DNA of 64,000 bases from Aurantiacibacter sp. MUD11 (GCF_026967575.1 NZ_CP114054.1:2727721-2791720), one strand, 5' to 3'. Positions 1 through 8,521 are shown, counted from the stretch's first letter. A program made the numbers and translations. Notes: generated by a model from the sequence alone, not told the origin.

Positions 1-2452
1 GGCGGCGGTTCTCGTCCCACACGTAGCCCGATGCCACCAGCTCGTCCGCCGCGGCATAGCGCACCACGTTGACGCCGTCCGACAGGGTGAGCGGGGTGAG
101 GATCAGCGAGCCATCGGCGAAGACCACCGGCGCGGAACCGTCGTAACCGGCGGCGAGGAAGTTCTCGCCATCGACCACGGTGTTCAGCATTGCGCCGGGC
201 AGGGTGTCCGGACGGCGCGAGGGATCGACGATGGCCTCGCGATAGGTCGCCGCATCGGTGATGGCGGTGCCGGGCGCGGTATCGCCTTCGTCCTCGTCGT
301 CATCGGCCGGCTCGCCGCCCAGCACGGTCTCGCGCTTGGTCGAGAACAGCGCATCGTCCCCGCTGGCAAAGCTCGCCAGCGAGTCGCCGTAGGCTACCAG
401 CACGCCGCCACCGCGCACGTAGCGCGCCAGCGCACCCTGTGCGGCGGAGGGCAGGTCGAAACTGTCGGGAACGATAATCACGTCCCAGTCGGCCAGTTCG
501 GCGCGGGCCACCGTGCCGCTGCGGATCGGTGCGACCGGCAGGCCGAAGCGCTGTTCGATCACATAGCGCGCGGCGCCGGCGGAGAGCGGCGACACGCCGT
601 CATCCCACAGCATGGCCACGCGCGGCATGGCGAGGCGCACGAACTTGTCGCTGCCCAGGTTCGGCCCGTCATCCACCCAGCCGCTTTCCAGCGCTACCGT
701 CTCGGCCCCGATCGAGCGGGCGAGGTCGGTGAGCTGCTGGCCCATGTCCGGGTTGTCGCCGCGCGAGAAGACCACCGTGCCGCGCGGGAACTCGCGGCCG
801 TTGACGGTGAAGGCGGTGTCGGTGGAACGGCCCACCAGGCCGCCCTTCAACGCCTCTGCCACCAGCCGCACCTGGCCGCTGTCGGTCCACGGCACGGCGA
901 GGCCGAAGGCCCCCGGCGACTGGGCCATGTCGGGGATGGAGGACCCGGCCTCCACCAGCGTTCCGGCTGCGGCGGAATTGCATTCGGCGACATCCAGCCC
1001 GCTCATCTGCCCGACAGACCATGCGGTGGTGTCGTAGATTTCGTGCGGCAGGTCGCTGGCGCGGCGTTCTTCCTGCCCGTCGATGAAGTCGGCCGGCAGC
1101 TCGACGTCGTCATCCAGCAGGCTGCGGATCAGGCGCGCGGTCGGCTGCCGCATGGAAATCGAGAGATAGCCCTGCGGGTAGGAGCGGCCACAGGCGCTGG
1201 CCGGGCCTTCCACACGGCCCACGGCGACGCCCTGGTGCGCCAGCCGGCGGGCCAGCGCTTCGGCGTTCCAGCGGCGGTCGGCCAGGTCGATCACGAACCA
1301 GCCGGTGCCCACCGCGCCTTGCGCGGCGCTGCGGCGATATTCGGCATAGTCGCGCAGGAACATGTCGGCATTGCGCGCCACCGTTTCCGCCGTTGCCAGC
1401 GTGGTGACGAAGTGGTTGCGCACGCCCTCGGCATAGGTGAGCGTCTCGCCATTGCGGCGATCCCACACCAGCCCGCGGGCGGAGGACTGCTCGAAGGTCA
1501 TCGCGATGGCGCCGTTCAGCGTCGGCCAGGTGTCACCATAGCCGGGATAGAAGGCGTCGAAGACCTCGCGGGTGAAATAGGGCACGCCAAGGCGATCCAG
1601 CCAGGCCGCGTTGTTGCGTCCCAGCAGGTCCTGCTTCTGCCGCTGGTCGGCGGTGATGTAGGGGTTGAAGGGATCGGCGCTGGGCGGGAAGAAATAGGTG
1701 TCGTCGCCGCTCATCTCGTGCGCGTCGACCAGCACCACCGGCTGCCAGTCGCGCACGGCGGCGACCTTGCCCTGCGTTTCCGGCTGGGTCAGCGCGAACC
1801 AGTCGCGATTCATGTCGAACAGGTAGTGGTTGAAGCGCCCGCCCGGCCACGGCTCGTCATGGCCGGCGGTATAGCGGTCGCCGAAGGGGGCGATCCCCAG
1901 CTGCTGGTAATAGCCGTTGGTGAAGCGCGCGCGGCCATCGGGGTTCTGCATCGGGTCGATGATCACCACCGAGTTGGACAGGATGGTGTCGACCAGCTCG
2001 TCACCCTGCGCGGCGAGCAGGTGGTAGGCCAGCACCAGCGCGGCATCCGAACTGCTGATCTCGTTGCCGTGCACGCCATAGGTGAGCCAGGTCACCGGCA
2101 GGCTGTCGGCGGCAGGGGCGCCGCCGGCGGCGATGCGTTGCATGTCGGCCTGGATGTCGTCGATCCGCGCCATGTTCGCTTCGCTGGTCAGGATGGCGTA
2201 GACCAGCGGGCGGCCTTCCCAGCTGCGTGCATATTCCACCAGTCGCATGCGTGCGGGGGCGGCCGCAGCCAGCGCCTGCATGTAGTCGATCACCACGTCG
2301 GGGCGGGTGATCTGCTCGCCGGAGCGGTGTCCCGCCACTTCTTCCAGCGTCGGAATTGCCGGATCGAAATTGCCGTCCAGCATGCTCTGCGCCGTGGCGG
2401 GCGTGGCAATGGTCAGCATGGCGGCGAAAAGGCCGGTAAGCAGGCGAAGCAT
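1..2452 (-). CDS. Secreted M14-family zinc carboxypeptidase (3' end outside window)
   Basis: The frame is open from an ATG at 2452 to the window edge, so about 817 residues are visible and the C terminus is missing. The first ~22 residues (MLRLLTGLFAAMLTIATPAT then AQ) are a signal peptide, so the enzyme is exported. The M14 zinc ligands are visible as HGNE (about His128 and Glu131) and DAHE (about His245), with the family's DxNRDW stretch (about 213-218) between them. M14 enzymes cleave C-terminal or amide-linked residues from peptides. The protein continues more than 400 residues past the catalytic fold into a domain with Rossmann-like strands (a VAMLWDDG stretch), which may be glutamine-amidotransferase-like. 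That reading is inference. It is divergent from the LysR gene at 2575. Confidence 0.88.
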   Translation of the reverse strand, partial: MLRLLTGLFAAMLTIATPATAQSMLDGNFDPAIPTLEEVAGHRSGEQITRPDVVIDYMQALAAAAPARMRLVEYARSWEGRPLVYAILTSEANMARIDDIQADMQRIAAGGAPAADSLPVTWLTYGVHGNEISSSDAALVLAYHLLAAQGDELVDTILSNSVVIIDPMQNPDGRARFTNGYYQQLGIAPFGDRYTAGHDEPWPGGRFNHYLFDMNRDWFALTQPETQGKVAAVRDWQPVVLVDAHEMSGDDTYFFPPSADPFNPYITADQRQKQDLLGRNNAAWLDRLGVPYFTREVFDAFYPGYGDTWPTLNGAIAMTFEQSSARGLVWDRRNGETLTYAEGVRNHFVTTLATAETVARNADMFLRDYAEYRRSAAQGAVGTGWFVIDLADRRWNAEALARRLAHQGVAVGRVEGPASACGRSYPQGYLSISMRQPTARLIRSLLDDDVELPADFIDGQEERRASDLPHEIYDTTAWSVGQMSGLDVAECNSAAAGTLVEAGSSIPDMAQSPGAFGLAVPWTDSGQVRLVAEALKGGLVGRSTDTAFTVNGREFPRGTVVFSRGDNPDMGQQLTDLARSIGAETVALESGWVDDGPNLGSDKFVRLAMPRVAMLWDDGVSPLSAGAARYVIEQRFGLPVAPIRSGTVARAELADWDVIIVPDSFDLPSAAQGALARYVRGGGVLVAYGDSLASFASGDDALFSTKRETVLGGEPADDDEDEGDTAPGTAITDAATYREAIVDPSRRPDTLPGAMLNTVVDGENFLAAGYDGSAPVVFADGSLILTPLTLSDGVNVVRYAAADELVASGYVWDENRR

Positions 2453-2574
2453 GCAAGTCTCCCGTGAGTCCCTGAGGCGCCCTGCATGTGCGCGGGGGGA
2501 GCCGGGGTCAAGCGCCCAAAGGGTCTACCGGCTTGCCGCCGCGCGCCAGCCAGCCTAGGTGCGGCGACAAGACC

Positions 2575-3369
2575 ATGAAACGCACGCACCTGCCCTTGAA
2601 CGCCCTACGCGTATTCGATGCCGCTGCCCGGCACCTCTCGTTCACCCGTGCGGCGGACGAGCTGGCGGTGACGCCCGCTGCCGTGGGCCAGCAGATCCGC
2701 GCGCTGGAAGACGTGCTCGGCGTGGTGCTTTTTCGCCGTACTTCCAAGGGGCTGGAGCTGACCGACGAGGCCGCCGCCGGTCTCGATTCGCTGCGCGACG
2801 GCTTCCTCAAGTTCGAGGAAAGCGTGCAGGCGATGCAGGCGGGGCAAAGCTCTTCCAGCTATGCGATTGCCTGCCCGCGCGAATTCTATGCCCAGTGGCT
2901 GGCCCCGCGGCTGGCGGAATTCCGCAAGGCCAATCCCGAAGTCACCGTGCAGCTGACCGCTGACGAGAATGCCGACTTCACCGAGGCGAATCTCGACCTC
3001 GCCATCCGGCTGGTCGACGGCCCCGAGGAGCTGGAAGGCGTGCAGCTGGTGCCCGGCTGCAAGGTCTGCGTGGCTGCGCCGGGTGCGCCTGAGGCCTGGA
3101 TCAGCTGGCCCACCTATGAGCCGCCGGAAGGTGCCGAGGTCGTGCTGCATGTCGGCAATGCCGGGCAGGTGCTGTCCTCCGCCATCGCCGGGCTGGGCCG
3201 CGCCTGGCTGCCGCTGCCGCTGGTGGCAGAAGCGCTGGCCGACGGACGGCTGGAAGCGGTCGAGCAGCAGGAAGACTGCCGCCGCGCCTACTGGCTGGTC
3301 GCCCCGCGCCCGCAATGGCGCCAGAAGAAGGTCAGGGCGCTGGTGGAATTCCTCACCGCCGATGGCTGA
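2575..3369 (+). CDS. LysR-family transcriptional regulator (GcvA-like, short)
   Basis: The 264-residue product has a typical N-terminal winged HTH (about 5-62: LNALRVFDAAARHLSFTRAA, then AVTPAAVGQQIRALE), followed by a periplasmic-binding-like effector domain. The start at 2575 gives the conserved LysR N terminus, so the in-frame ATG at 2488 is less likely. At 264 residues it is shorter than the usual ~300, mainly in the effector domain. The gene overlaps the downstream acetyltransferase by 8 bases, so the two are co-transcribed and possibly translationally coupled. LysR proteins often control a divergent gene, which here is the M14 peptidase across a 122-base gap. That link is inference and the effector is unknown. 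Confidence 0.9.
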   Translation: MKRTHLPLNALRVFDAAARHLSFTRAADELAVTPAAVGQQIRALEDVLGVVLFRRTSKGLELTDEAAAGLDSLRDGFLKFEESVQAMQAGQSSSSYAIACPREFYAQWLAPRLAEFRKANPEVTVQLTADENADFTEANLDLAIRLVDGPEELEGVQLVPGCKVCVAAPGAPEAWISWPTYEPPEGAEVVLHVGNAGQVLSSAIAGLGRAWLPLPLVAEALADGRLEAVEQQEDCRRAYWLVAPRPQWRQKKVRALVEFLTADG

Positions 3370-3886
3370 TACCCCGGTCCTCAGCACTCCGCGCTTTACC
3401 TGCCGCCCGCTGCAGAACGGCGACGACACCGCTCTCTGGCCCGCATTCTCCGACGACGAACACATGCGCTACTGGTCGCGCGCGCCCTTTGGCGATCGCG
3501 GCGAGTTTCGCGACTACCTGTTCGACAGCGGCTGGCGCGGGCGGACCTGGGTGGCGGAACCGCGCGAAGGCGGCGCGCCGGTGTTCCGCATGGTCGCCAG
3601 CAGCGATCTCGAGGGGGTGGCGGAGATCGGTTATATCCTCGTCCCCGGCAACGAGGGCCGCGGCATTGCCCGCGAATGCCTGACCGCGCTGATCACCCAC
3701 CTGTTCCGGGTCGAGGGGTTCCACCGCGTGTTTGCCGATGTCGATCCGCGCAATCACCGCTCCAACCGCCTGCTCGAACGGCTCGGCTTCACGCGCGAGG
3801 CGCACCTGCGCCACGCGATGAAGACACATATCGGCTGGGCCGACACGTGGTTGTGGGGCCTGCTGGAGGATGAATGGCGCGGGTAG
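3362..3886 (+). CDS. GNAT-family N-acetyltransferase (RimJ/RimL-like)
   Basis: The 174-residue product looks like an Acetyltransf_3 member. A TPRFTCRPL start is typical of RimJ-type enzymes, the acetyl-CoA loop region is GNEGRGIARECL (about 98-109), and NHRSNRLLERLGF (about 130-142) is the family's C-terminal motif. Such enzymes move an acetyl group from acetyl-CoA to an amine, often a protein N terminus or a small molecule. The substrate cannot be told from sequence. The ATG at 3362 lies inside the end of the LysR gene (ATGGCTGA overlap), so expression depends on the regulator's transcript. The C terminus ends with WADTWLWGLLEDEW, as in close family members. Confidence 0.88.
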   Translation: MADTPVLSTPRFTCRPLQNGDDTALWPAFSDDEHMRYWSRAPFGDRGEFRDYLFDSGWRGRTWVAEPREGGAPVFRMVASSDLEGVAEIGYILVPGNEGRGIARECLTALITHLFRVEGFHRVFADVDPRNHRSNRLLERLGFTREAHLRHAMKTHIGWADTWLWGLLEDEWRG

Positions 3887-3970
3887 GGCAGATTAAGCTT
3901 TGACGCGCTACAACTGATGTGCTGCCAATAGGCGGTTACGCCCGAAACGGGATTGCAGGGGGAATTCTCG

Positions 3971-5209
3971 ATGCTGAAGATCATTCGTTACACCGCGCTG
4001 CTGGCAGGCGTCAGCGCCGTGCTTTCACCGCCCGTGCTGGCACAGGTGCGCGACCTCGACGGGGAACGCAGCGACGTGCGCGTTTACCAGGGCCGCATCG
4101 ATGGTGCCCCGGCGGTGTTTGAAGTCACCGTCCCTGCAGACAGCTCCATGCTGATCGACGTGATCGCCACGGGCGAGCTCGACCCGGTGGTGCGGGTGAT
4201 GGATGCCAACGGCGAACTGCTGGCCGAGGACGACGATGGCGGCGAGGGCCTGAACTCGCGCGTGCGCATCGCCGGCGAGAACGGCCGCCGCATCACCATC
4301 GAGGTCGACAGCTACGATGCCGAATGGGTCGAGGAAGGCGAGACCTACGGCGGCACTTTCGACCTGCGCCTTTCCACCAGCGAATATGTCGAGGTGGCAA
4401 CCCGCGCGGTGACCTATGGCGCCCGCGAGAGCGGCACCATCGTGGGCGAACCGCATCTCTTCACCATCGAGGGCGTGGCCGGCGAACTGGTCGAAATCGC
4501 GCTGGTGGCGCAGGATGACGTGCTCGATCCCTATCTCGAACTGCGCGATGCCGATGGCGAAACGCTGGCCAGCAACGACGACGGCGGCAACGGTCTCAAC
4601 TCGCTGCTCCGTCATACCTTCGCGGAGAGCGGAACCTATACCATTGTCGCCAGCGGTTACGGCGAAAGCACCGGCGAATACCTGCTGCGCGTGCGCGAGC
4701 GGCGCGACAGCATGGTGCAGTTGCCGCTGCAGGTGATCGGCATCGACGACGAGGCCAGCGGCGAACTGGCCTCGGGCTGGGCCGACGGCGAGAGCCTGAT
4801 GCTGACCTATATCGACTACCAGCTGAGCGAAGAGGCCAAGGCCGCCATTCGCGCGGGCGATGGCGCCGTTACCATCCGCATGAACGCGGTCGATGGCGGC
4901 GATCTCGACTTCGGCGGCAGCATCGACCCCTATATCGAGCTGGGCTTCGAAACCCCGCTGGGCTTCGCCGTGGTCGATTCCGACGACGACGGGGCGGGCA
5001 GCCTCAATTCGCTGCTGCCGGTCGACCTCGGTCGCCTGGCGGACCAGCCGGCCATGCTGGATGCCCTGCGCATCCGCGCGCAGGGCTATGGCGGATCGGC
5101 CGGCGCCTATACGCTGGTGATTACCGAGGGCATGGAAGCGCGCGCGGAATACGACATGGACGCGCCGCCGATCATGATCCCGCCGCCCGCGCCGCGCCCG
5201 CGCGACTGA
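3971..5209 (+). CDS. Secreted protein with three PPC-like beta-sandwich repeats
   Basis: The 412-residue product starts with a signal peptide (MLKIIRYTALLAGVSAVLSP, cleavage after VLAQ). ATG 3971 is preferred because an AGGGGG ribosome site sits just upstream. Three repeats follow. Each has a DP-hydrophobic-LELRDADGE-type strand, an acidic DDDGG or DDGAG loop, then GLNS or SLNS, and ends in a YTL-type strand; the centres are near residues 80, 195 and 335. This resembles bacterial pre-peptidase C-terminal (PPC) domains, and the acidic loops could bind calcium. No catalytic domain is visible. The C terminus is proline-rich (PPPAPRPRD). It is probably a periplasmic or secreted stalk-type protein of unknown role. 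Confidence 0.75.
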   Translation: MLKIIRYTALLAGVSAVLSPPVLAQVRDLDGERSDVRVYQGRIDGAPAVFEVTVPADSSMLIDVIATGELDPVVRVMDANGELLAEDDDGGEGLNSRVRIAGENGRRITIEVDSYDAEWVEEGETYGGTFDLRLSTSEYVEVATRAVTYGARESGTIVGEPHLFTIEGVAGELVEIALVAQDDVLDPYLELRDADGETLASNDDGGNGLNSLLRHTFAESGTYTIVASGYGESTGEYLLRVRERRDSMVQLPLQVIGIDDEASGELASGWADGESLMLTYIDYQLSEEAKAAIRAGDGAVTIRMNAVDGGDLDFGGSIDPYIELGFETPLGFAVVDSDDDGAGSLNSLLPVDLGRLADQPAMLDALRIRAQGYGGSAGAYTLVITEGMEARAEYDMDAPPIMIPPPAPRPRD

Positions 5210-5231
5210 CGGCTGGCTTCACGACAAAGAG

Positions 5232-5260
5232 AAAGGGCGGGGTGTTGGCCCCGCCCTTTT
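5232..5260. terminator. Bidirectional intrinsic terminator between convergent genes
   Basis: An 11-bp perfect stem (AAAGGGCGGGG with its complement) with a 6-base loop ends in T4. The A-run on the other side lets it work on both strands. It separates the rightward PPC-repeat gene from the leftward gene ending at 5265. Confidence 0.85.
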
Positions 5261-5264
5261 CGTA

Positions 5265-6512
5265 TCAGCCGTCTTCGCCTTCCTCGTCATCCGACGGCGG
5301 GGGCGGTCCGAAGCCGGGACGCGGGCCGACGCCGGGATCCCAGTCGAACGGGCGGGCGAAGCGGCTGCGATCGTCGTTCTCGGCGGTCACCGGCTCTTCC
5401 AGGCCCTGCGCGATCCGTTCCTGCTGGGCGCGGCTGGCGCTGATGTAGTCGCGCGGCATGTAGTTGCCTTCGTGGCAGGCGTATTCGTAGAACTCGTAGT
5501 CGTCGTCGCGCACCCAGGCGAGGCGCGTCGACCACGGCTGGGTGTAGACCTGCGGGTCCGAATAGGTCAGCTCGTGGATGATGGTGTTGGGGCCGGTCAT
5601 GGTCAGCCGCTCCACCGTCATCGCCTCGGTGCTCATCGGCACGGTGTTGAAGGCGGGCACGTCCAGCGTACCGGTGAACTGCGTCGCCATGTTCAGCGGG
5701 GCCGCCGAGCGCGCGTAGACATCCTCGGTGGCGCTATCGCCGGAGACGATGTTGGTCGTCTCGATCACCAGCGTCTTGCCTTCCCACCAGCCGCGCGAAT
5801 TGCCCATCCAGGCCTCGACCGGCTCGTCCCACTTGGCGGCGTGGGCGGCTTCCTCGCTGTCGTAGATCTTCACCACGCGGGTGCCGAGCATCTCCAGCAT
5901 GATGGTGATGTAGCCCGGCGACTGGAACACGCGGATGCCGTTGTTGTAGCGGAACGGGTACATCGAGGCGGGGAAGCCGCGCGAGACGCAGCGATCCCAG
6001 CTATCGAAATCGTCGACCCAGTCGTAGGCCTGTCCCGGCACCCAGCCCGAACGGCCGGCCTGGAACAGCGCCATGCCCTCGGGCGTCAGGTCGGGCAGCT
6101 GGCCGTCGGCGGGCGAGACCAGCATGGCGGTGGACTTGGCCCAGTCGGTGCTGAGGAACCATTCCTCCAGACCTTCCGTGCCGCCGGCGCCGATGCCGCT
6201 TTCGTTGGCCTGGGTAAAGTTACCGTCGTTGCCGCGCGCGGCCTGCAGCCGGCGCTCGAATTCCTCGTCGGTCACCCAGAATCGATCGCCATACTGCTCC
6301 GGGCGCTGGAACAGGATGCGGCCGTTGTTGATCGGCTCGATCGGCCAGGTGCCGGTGAAGTCGTAATCGCCCCAGGGCAGCCGGTCCGGCTCGTAATCGG
6401 TGGGAACCGGCGGCAGCTCGGTCAGGTCGGCGGGACGCTCCTGCGAGACGGCGGGCGCGGTAAGCGCCAGGGCGGCAGTGGTGGCAAGCGCAAGACTGAG
6501 ACGGCGGATCAT
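5265..6512 (-). CDS. Secreted protein of unknown function (PWGDYDFTGTW family)
   Basis: The 415-residue product begins with a clear signal peptide (MIRRLSLALATTAALALTAP, cut near AVSQ). ATG 6512 is preferred over 6578 because it starts the signal peptide and follows a GGGAG ribosome site. The mature part opens with LPWGDYDFTGTWPI, recalling the W/PxxGxW motif near the N terminus of a large group of uncharacterised exported proteins in Sphingomonadales, Caulobacterales and Acidobacteria. The rest is Trp/Tyr-rich with many predicted beta strands, and the C terminus is Gly/Pro/acidic (GFGPPPPSDDEEGEDG). I recognise no catalytic motif. A promoter and a palindrome lie directly upstream. Confidence 0.8.
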   Translation of the reverse strand: MIRRLSLALATTAALALTAPAVSQERPADLTELPPVPTDYEPDRLPWGDYDFTGTWPIEPINNGRILFQRPEQYGDRFWVTDEEFERRLQAARGNDGNFTQANESGIGAGGTEGLEEWFLSTDWAKSTAMLVSPADGQLPDLTPEGMALFQAGRSGWVPGQAYDWVDDFDSWDRCVSRGFPASMYPFRYNNGIRVFQSPGYITIMLEMLGTRVVKIYDSEEAAHAAKWDEPVEAWMGNSRGWWEGKTLVIETTNIVSGDSATEDVYARSAAPLNMATQFTGTLDVPAFNTVPMSTEAMTVERLTMTGPNTIIHELTYSDPQVYTQPWSTRLAWVRDDDYEFYEYACHEGNYMPRDYISASRAQQERIAQGLEEPVTAENDDRSRFARPFDWDPGVGPRPGFGPPPPSDDEEGEDG

Positions 6513-6524
6513 TACGTGGTTCTC

Positions 6525-6548
6525 CCGGACCAAATTGATTTTGTCCGG
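6525..6548. promoter_or_regulatory. Imperfect palindrome at the likely transcription start (operator candidate)
   Basis: CCGGAC and GTCCGG arms (6525-6530 and 6543-6548) with AAA/TTT inner pairing surround the expected transcription start of the leftward gene. A repressor site or a 5'-UTR hairpin are both possible. Confidence 0.4.
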
Positions 6549-6549
6549 C

Positions 6550-6578
6550 GTTGTAATCGGGAATTCTTCGATGGACAA
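6550..6578 (-). promoter_or_regulatory. Candidate sigma70 promoter of the secreted protein gene
   Basis: On the minus strand, TTGTCC (6578-6573), a 17-base spacer and TACAAC (6555-6550) match the sigma70 consensus at four of six positions in each box. It would start transcription about 30 bases before the ATG at 6512. Confidence 0.5.
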
Positions 6579-6813
6579 GCCGGGAGGTGGTCGGCGGCAA
6601 GGCGCTGCTCATGAATCGACATCGCGGTGACGGAAATGCAAATCCTGTGAAGTGGATGGTGGTTTGTCCCCTGTGGCCACGAGGACGCTTGGCAGGCCGA
6701 TCAGGGGAATCCAGTGCCATCGCACGGGCATTTCCTTGGGGGGCCTCACGATCCGCGCCAGGCTCGTTTCCACGGAACGTCCGGATTCAAGGGAACAGAC
6801 AGACCGGCAGTTC

Positions 6814-7020
6814 CTAGGTCTTTCCCTTCGTGCTTTTTCGAAGCTCGAGACGAGCTTCTCCTTCATGGGCCAGATCAAGGCAGGTGCCCTTGATGTCGTC
6901 GGAGAGAGACGAGGCGAGCACGCCGTCAAGGCTGGAATATTTCCAGCTGAATGCACTCCCACTATTCGGCGGATAGGACTTTTTCGTCCTCGGTGGTTTC
7001 TTTTCTTTCACGTCTGGCAT
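6814..7020 (-). CDS. Small basic hypothetical protein (68 aa), downstream of radC-like gene
   Basis: The ATG at 7020 lies four bases after the stop of the RadC-like gene and follows a GGTAAGGAC ribosome site, which supports translation as the last gene of the leftward cassette. The product begins MPDVKEKKPPRTKKSYPPNS. It is rich in Lys and Pro at the N terminus, with a short amphipathic middle (SSLDGVLASSLSDDIKGTCL). No signal peptide, membrane segment or known motif is visible. The base composition is less GC-rich than that of the neighbours. It could be a small partner of the JAB protein, or a chance frame. Confidence 0.5.
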   Translation of the reverse strand: MPDVKEKKPPRTKKSYPPNSGSAFSWKYSSLDGVLASSLSDDIKGTCLDLAHEGEARLELRKSTKGKT

Positions 7021-7024
7021 GTCC

Positions 7025-7591
7025 TTACCTTCGCAGAAATTGTCGTTTCGCCATGCTGTAGATTGCTCCGCGGCCCACGATCAGGTGATCGAACAGCACG
7101 CAGTCGAGCGCCTTGGCGATCGACCGCAGCTTGTGCGTGGCGTCCCAGTCATCGTCGCTGGGAGTGGCATTGCCGGAAGGGTGGTTGTGAACCAGCAGGA
7201 AACCCGCGGCCTTCAGTTCGAAGACCCGCTCCATCAGCGGGCGCAGCCGGATTGCCAGCGAATCCCGCGATCCCACCGAAGCCAGGTCCTGCGCCAGCTG
7301 GTTACCGTCCTGGGTCAGGTAGATCGCCAGCAGCTTCTCGCTGACTTCGGCCTGCAGGGTGGCGAGCAGGAAGTCCTGGAACTTCTGGTCCTCGACCGAA
7401 ACCTGCCCGTTTGACAACGCTTCGGAAAAGCCTGCCCGGGAAAGCTGGCTGGCGGCCGTGATGGCATCGCCGACCTGCGGCATCCCGGGCAGGGCTTCCC
7501 GGAGCGACTGCGGTGTTGCGTCGAGGATATTGGAAATGTTTCCAAACCGACGGAACAGCAACTGCGACGTCTCGTGGGCCTTGTTGCCCAC
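7025..7591 (-). CDS. RadC/JAB-domain protein, N-terminally short
   Basis: The C-terminal half carries the RadC-type JAB (MPN/JAMM-like) signature: HNHPSGNATPSDDDW, followed by DCVLFDHLIVGRGAIYSMA. Upstream is a shortened helix-hairpin-helix part (LLFRRFGNISNILDATPQSL, then PGMPQVGDAI). RadC-type proteins are linked to DNA metabolism and mobile elements, but their activity is unsettled. The only standard start giving a modest overlap with the upstream membrane gene is GTG 7591, eight bases after that gene's stop, yet family-like residues (YLPVLAQFLTPL) continue upstream in frame to about 7627. An in-frame ATG at 7798 would need a ~200-base overlap. The start is therefore unresolved; the domain call is secure. 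Confidence 0.78.
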   Translation of the reverse strand: MGNKAHETSQLLFRRFGNISNILDATPQSLREALPGMPQVGDAITAASQLSRAGFSEALSNGQVSVEDQKFQDFLLATLQAEVSEKLLAIYLTQDGNQLAQDLASVGSRDSLAIRLRPLMERVFELKAAGFLLVHNHPSGNATPSDDDWDATHKLRSIAKALDCVLFDHLIVGRGAIYSMAKRQFLRR

Positions 7592-7599
7592 CAGCGGCG

Positions 7600-8067
7600 T
7601 CAGGAATTGCGCCAGGACCGGTAGGTACCGTAGCGATGAACTCGGACCCGATGCGCCACCAATCCCACACCCAGCGCCATAATCTGCAAGTATGATGGCA
7701 TCCGGGTCAGGACCAGGTAGGCGATCGGGTCCAGCGTTGGGCTGAGCTCCCTGTTGAAGTGCATCAGGGTCGAGATGATCTGACCAGCAAGCATCCATAG
7801 CGGATAGATCCGATTGGCCCGAACCGCGAGGCGTCCCAGAAGGATGAGAACCAGGAGGTCGATCACGAGATGTCCGAGATCGACCTCGCTGTATACGCCG
7901 GACTCGGGAAGCAGCAGGTGATAGCCCACATCCATTGCGACCATGCCTGATAATATGGCGCCCGCTTCCTTCTCGGGGCCGTCCCCTCGCCAGAAGGCAT
8001 ATGCCGTCAGGGAGAAGATTATCAGGTACTGGATATAGGCCCGATACTCGATCAGCAGCGCTTCCAT
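7600..8067 (-). CDS. Polytopic membrane protein of unknown function (155 aa)
   Basis: The product has five likely membrane helices, at about residues 10-28, 35-53, 64-83, 88-106 and 113-136. It begins MEALLIEYRAYIQYLIIFSL and ends in a basic tail (HRVRVHRYGTYRSWRNS). There is no signal peptide and no recognised motif. It lies 41 bases after the 111-residue helical protein and just before the RadC-like gene, on the same strand, so it is probably part of one leftward transcript. Function cannot be assigned; a holin-like or stress-related membrane role would be speculation. Confidence 0.72.
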   Translation of the reverse strand: MEALLIEYRAYIQYLIIFSLTAYAFWRGDGPEKEAGAILSGMVAMDVGYHLLLPESGVYSEVDLGHLVIDLLVLILLGRLAVRANRIYPLWMLAGQIISTLMHFNRELSPTLDPIAYLVLTRMPSYLQIMALGVGLVAHRVRVHRYGTYRSWRNS

Positions 8068-8108
8068 GCGGTGATGTCACCTCAATCCCGCGCCGCTGAA
8101 TCAATGGC

Positions 8109-8444
8109 TCAGCCCAGCGCTGTGTTTCTCCCGGCGATTTCCAGCTCACCGGTGACCGGGCAACGACCGGGTTCATCCGGCAGTCCCGTGATCTTGGTGA
8201 AATCGTCACGCATGGCCTTGTGGACCTTGGTGAGATTGGTCATCGCGTCGACCATCTGCTTCTGCGCTTCCTGCAGGCGGATCACGGCGATCTGTCCCTG
8301 GTATTGGGGCAGATCGGTGTCCAGCCGGACATTCAGCATAGACATTTGCAGACGGCTCATAGCGCGAAGAGTTTCATTGGTCATGCGCTCAGCGTCTTCC
8401 AGGTCCCTGGCGACACGCGCACCGGCGGCTTCGACGGTCAACAT
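8109..8444 (-). CDS. Small helical hypothetical protein (111 aa)
   Basis: The product is almost entirely predicted alpha helix: MLTVEAAGARVARDLEDAER, then a Met-rich helix (TNETLRAMSRLQMSMLNVRL) and a second long helix (about 55-90), so a coiled-coil hairpin is likely. The C terminus (GLPDEPGRCPVTGELEIAGR) is a short loop. There is no signal peptide, membrane segment or known domain. It sits 77 bases after the membrane-anchored HTH gene and upstream of the polytopic membrane gene, all leftward. A GGAGAG ribosome site precedes the ATG. Confidence 0.68.
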   Translation of the reverse strand: MLTVEAAGARVARDLEDAERMTNETLRAMSRLQMSMLNVRLDTDLPQYQGQIAVIRLQEAQKQMVDAMTNLTKVHKAMRDDFTKITGLPDEPGRCPVTGELEIAGRNTALG

Positions 8445-8521
8445 CCATGGCTCTCCAGCGCCCCGGTTGCTCGCACCGGGAAGCGAAGTTCACATCAGAG
8501 GGATGGCAAGTCAGGGGGTGA

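Larger units (their letters stand above)
6513..6813. other. Non-coding gap with upstream regulatory sites
   Basis: This ~300-base gap holds the promoter (6550-6578) and palindrome (6525-6548) of the leftward gene starting at 6512. Open frames exist on both strands across 6600-6960, but none has a ribosome site or a recognisable product. I see nothing else. Confidence 0.5.

Noticed and set aside
1043..2467. Long rightward open frame opposite the M14 peptidase gene
   Set aside because: It is a mirror of GC-rich codon use. The leftward frame has a signal peptide and zinc motifs; this one has His/Val/Ala-rich composition with no motif.
6652..7344. Rightward open frame across the gap and into the RadC-like gene
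   Set aside because: It has no ribosome site, runs antisense to a gene with a JAB motif, and shows no recognisable protein.
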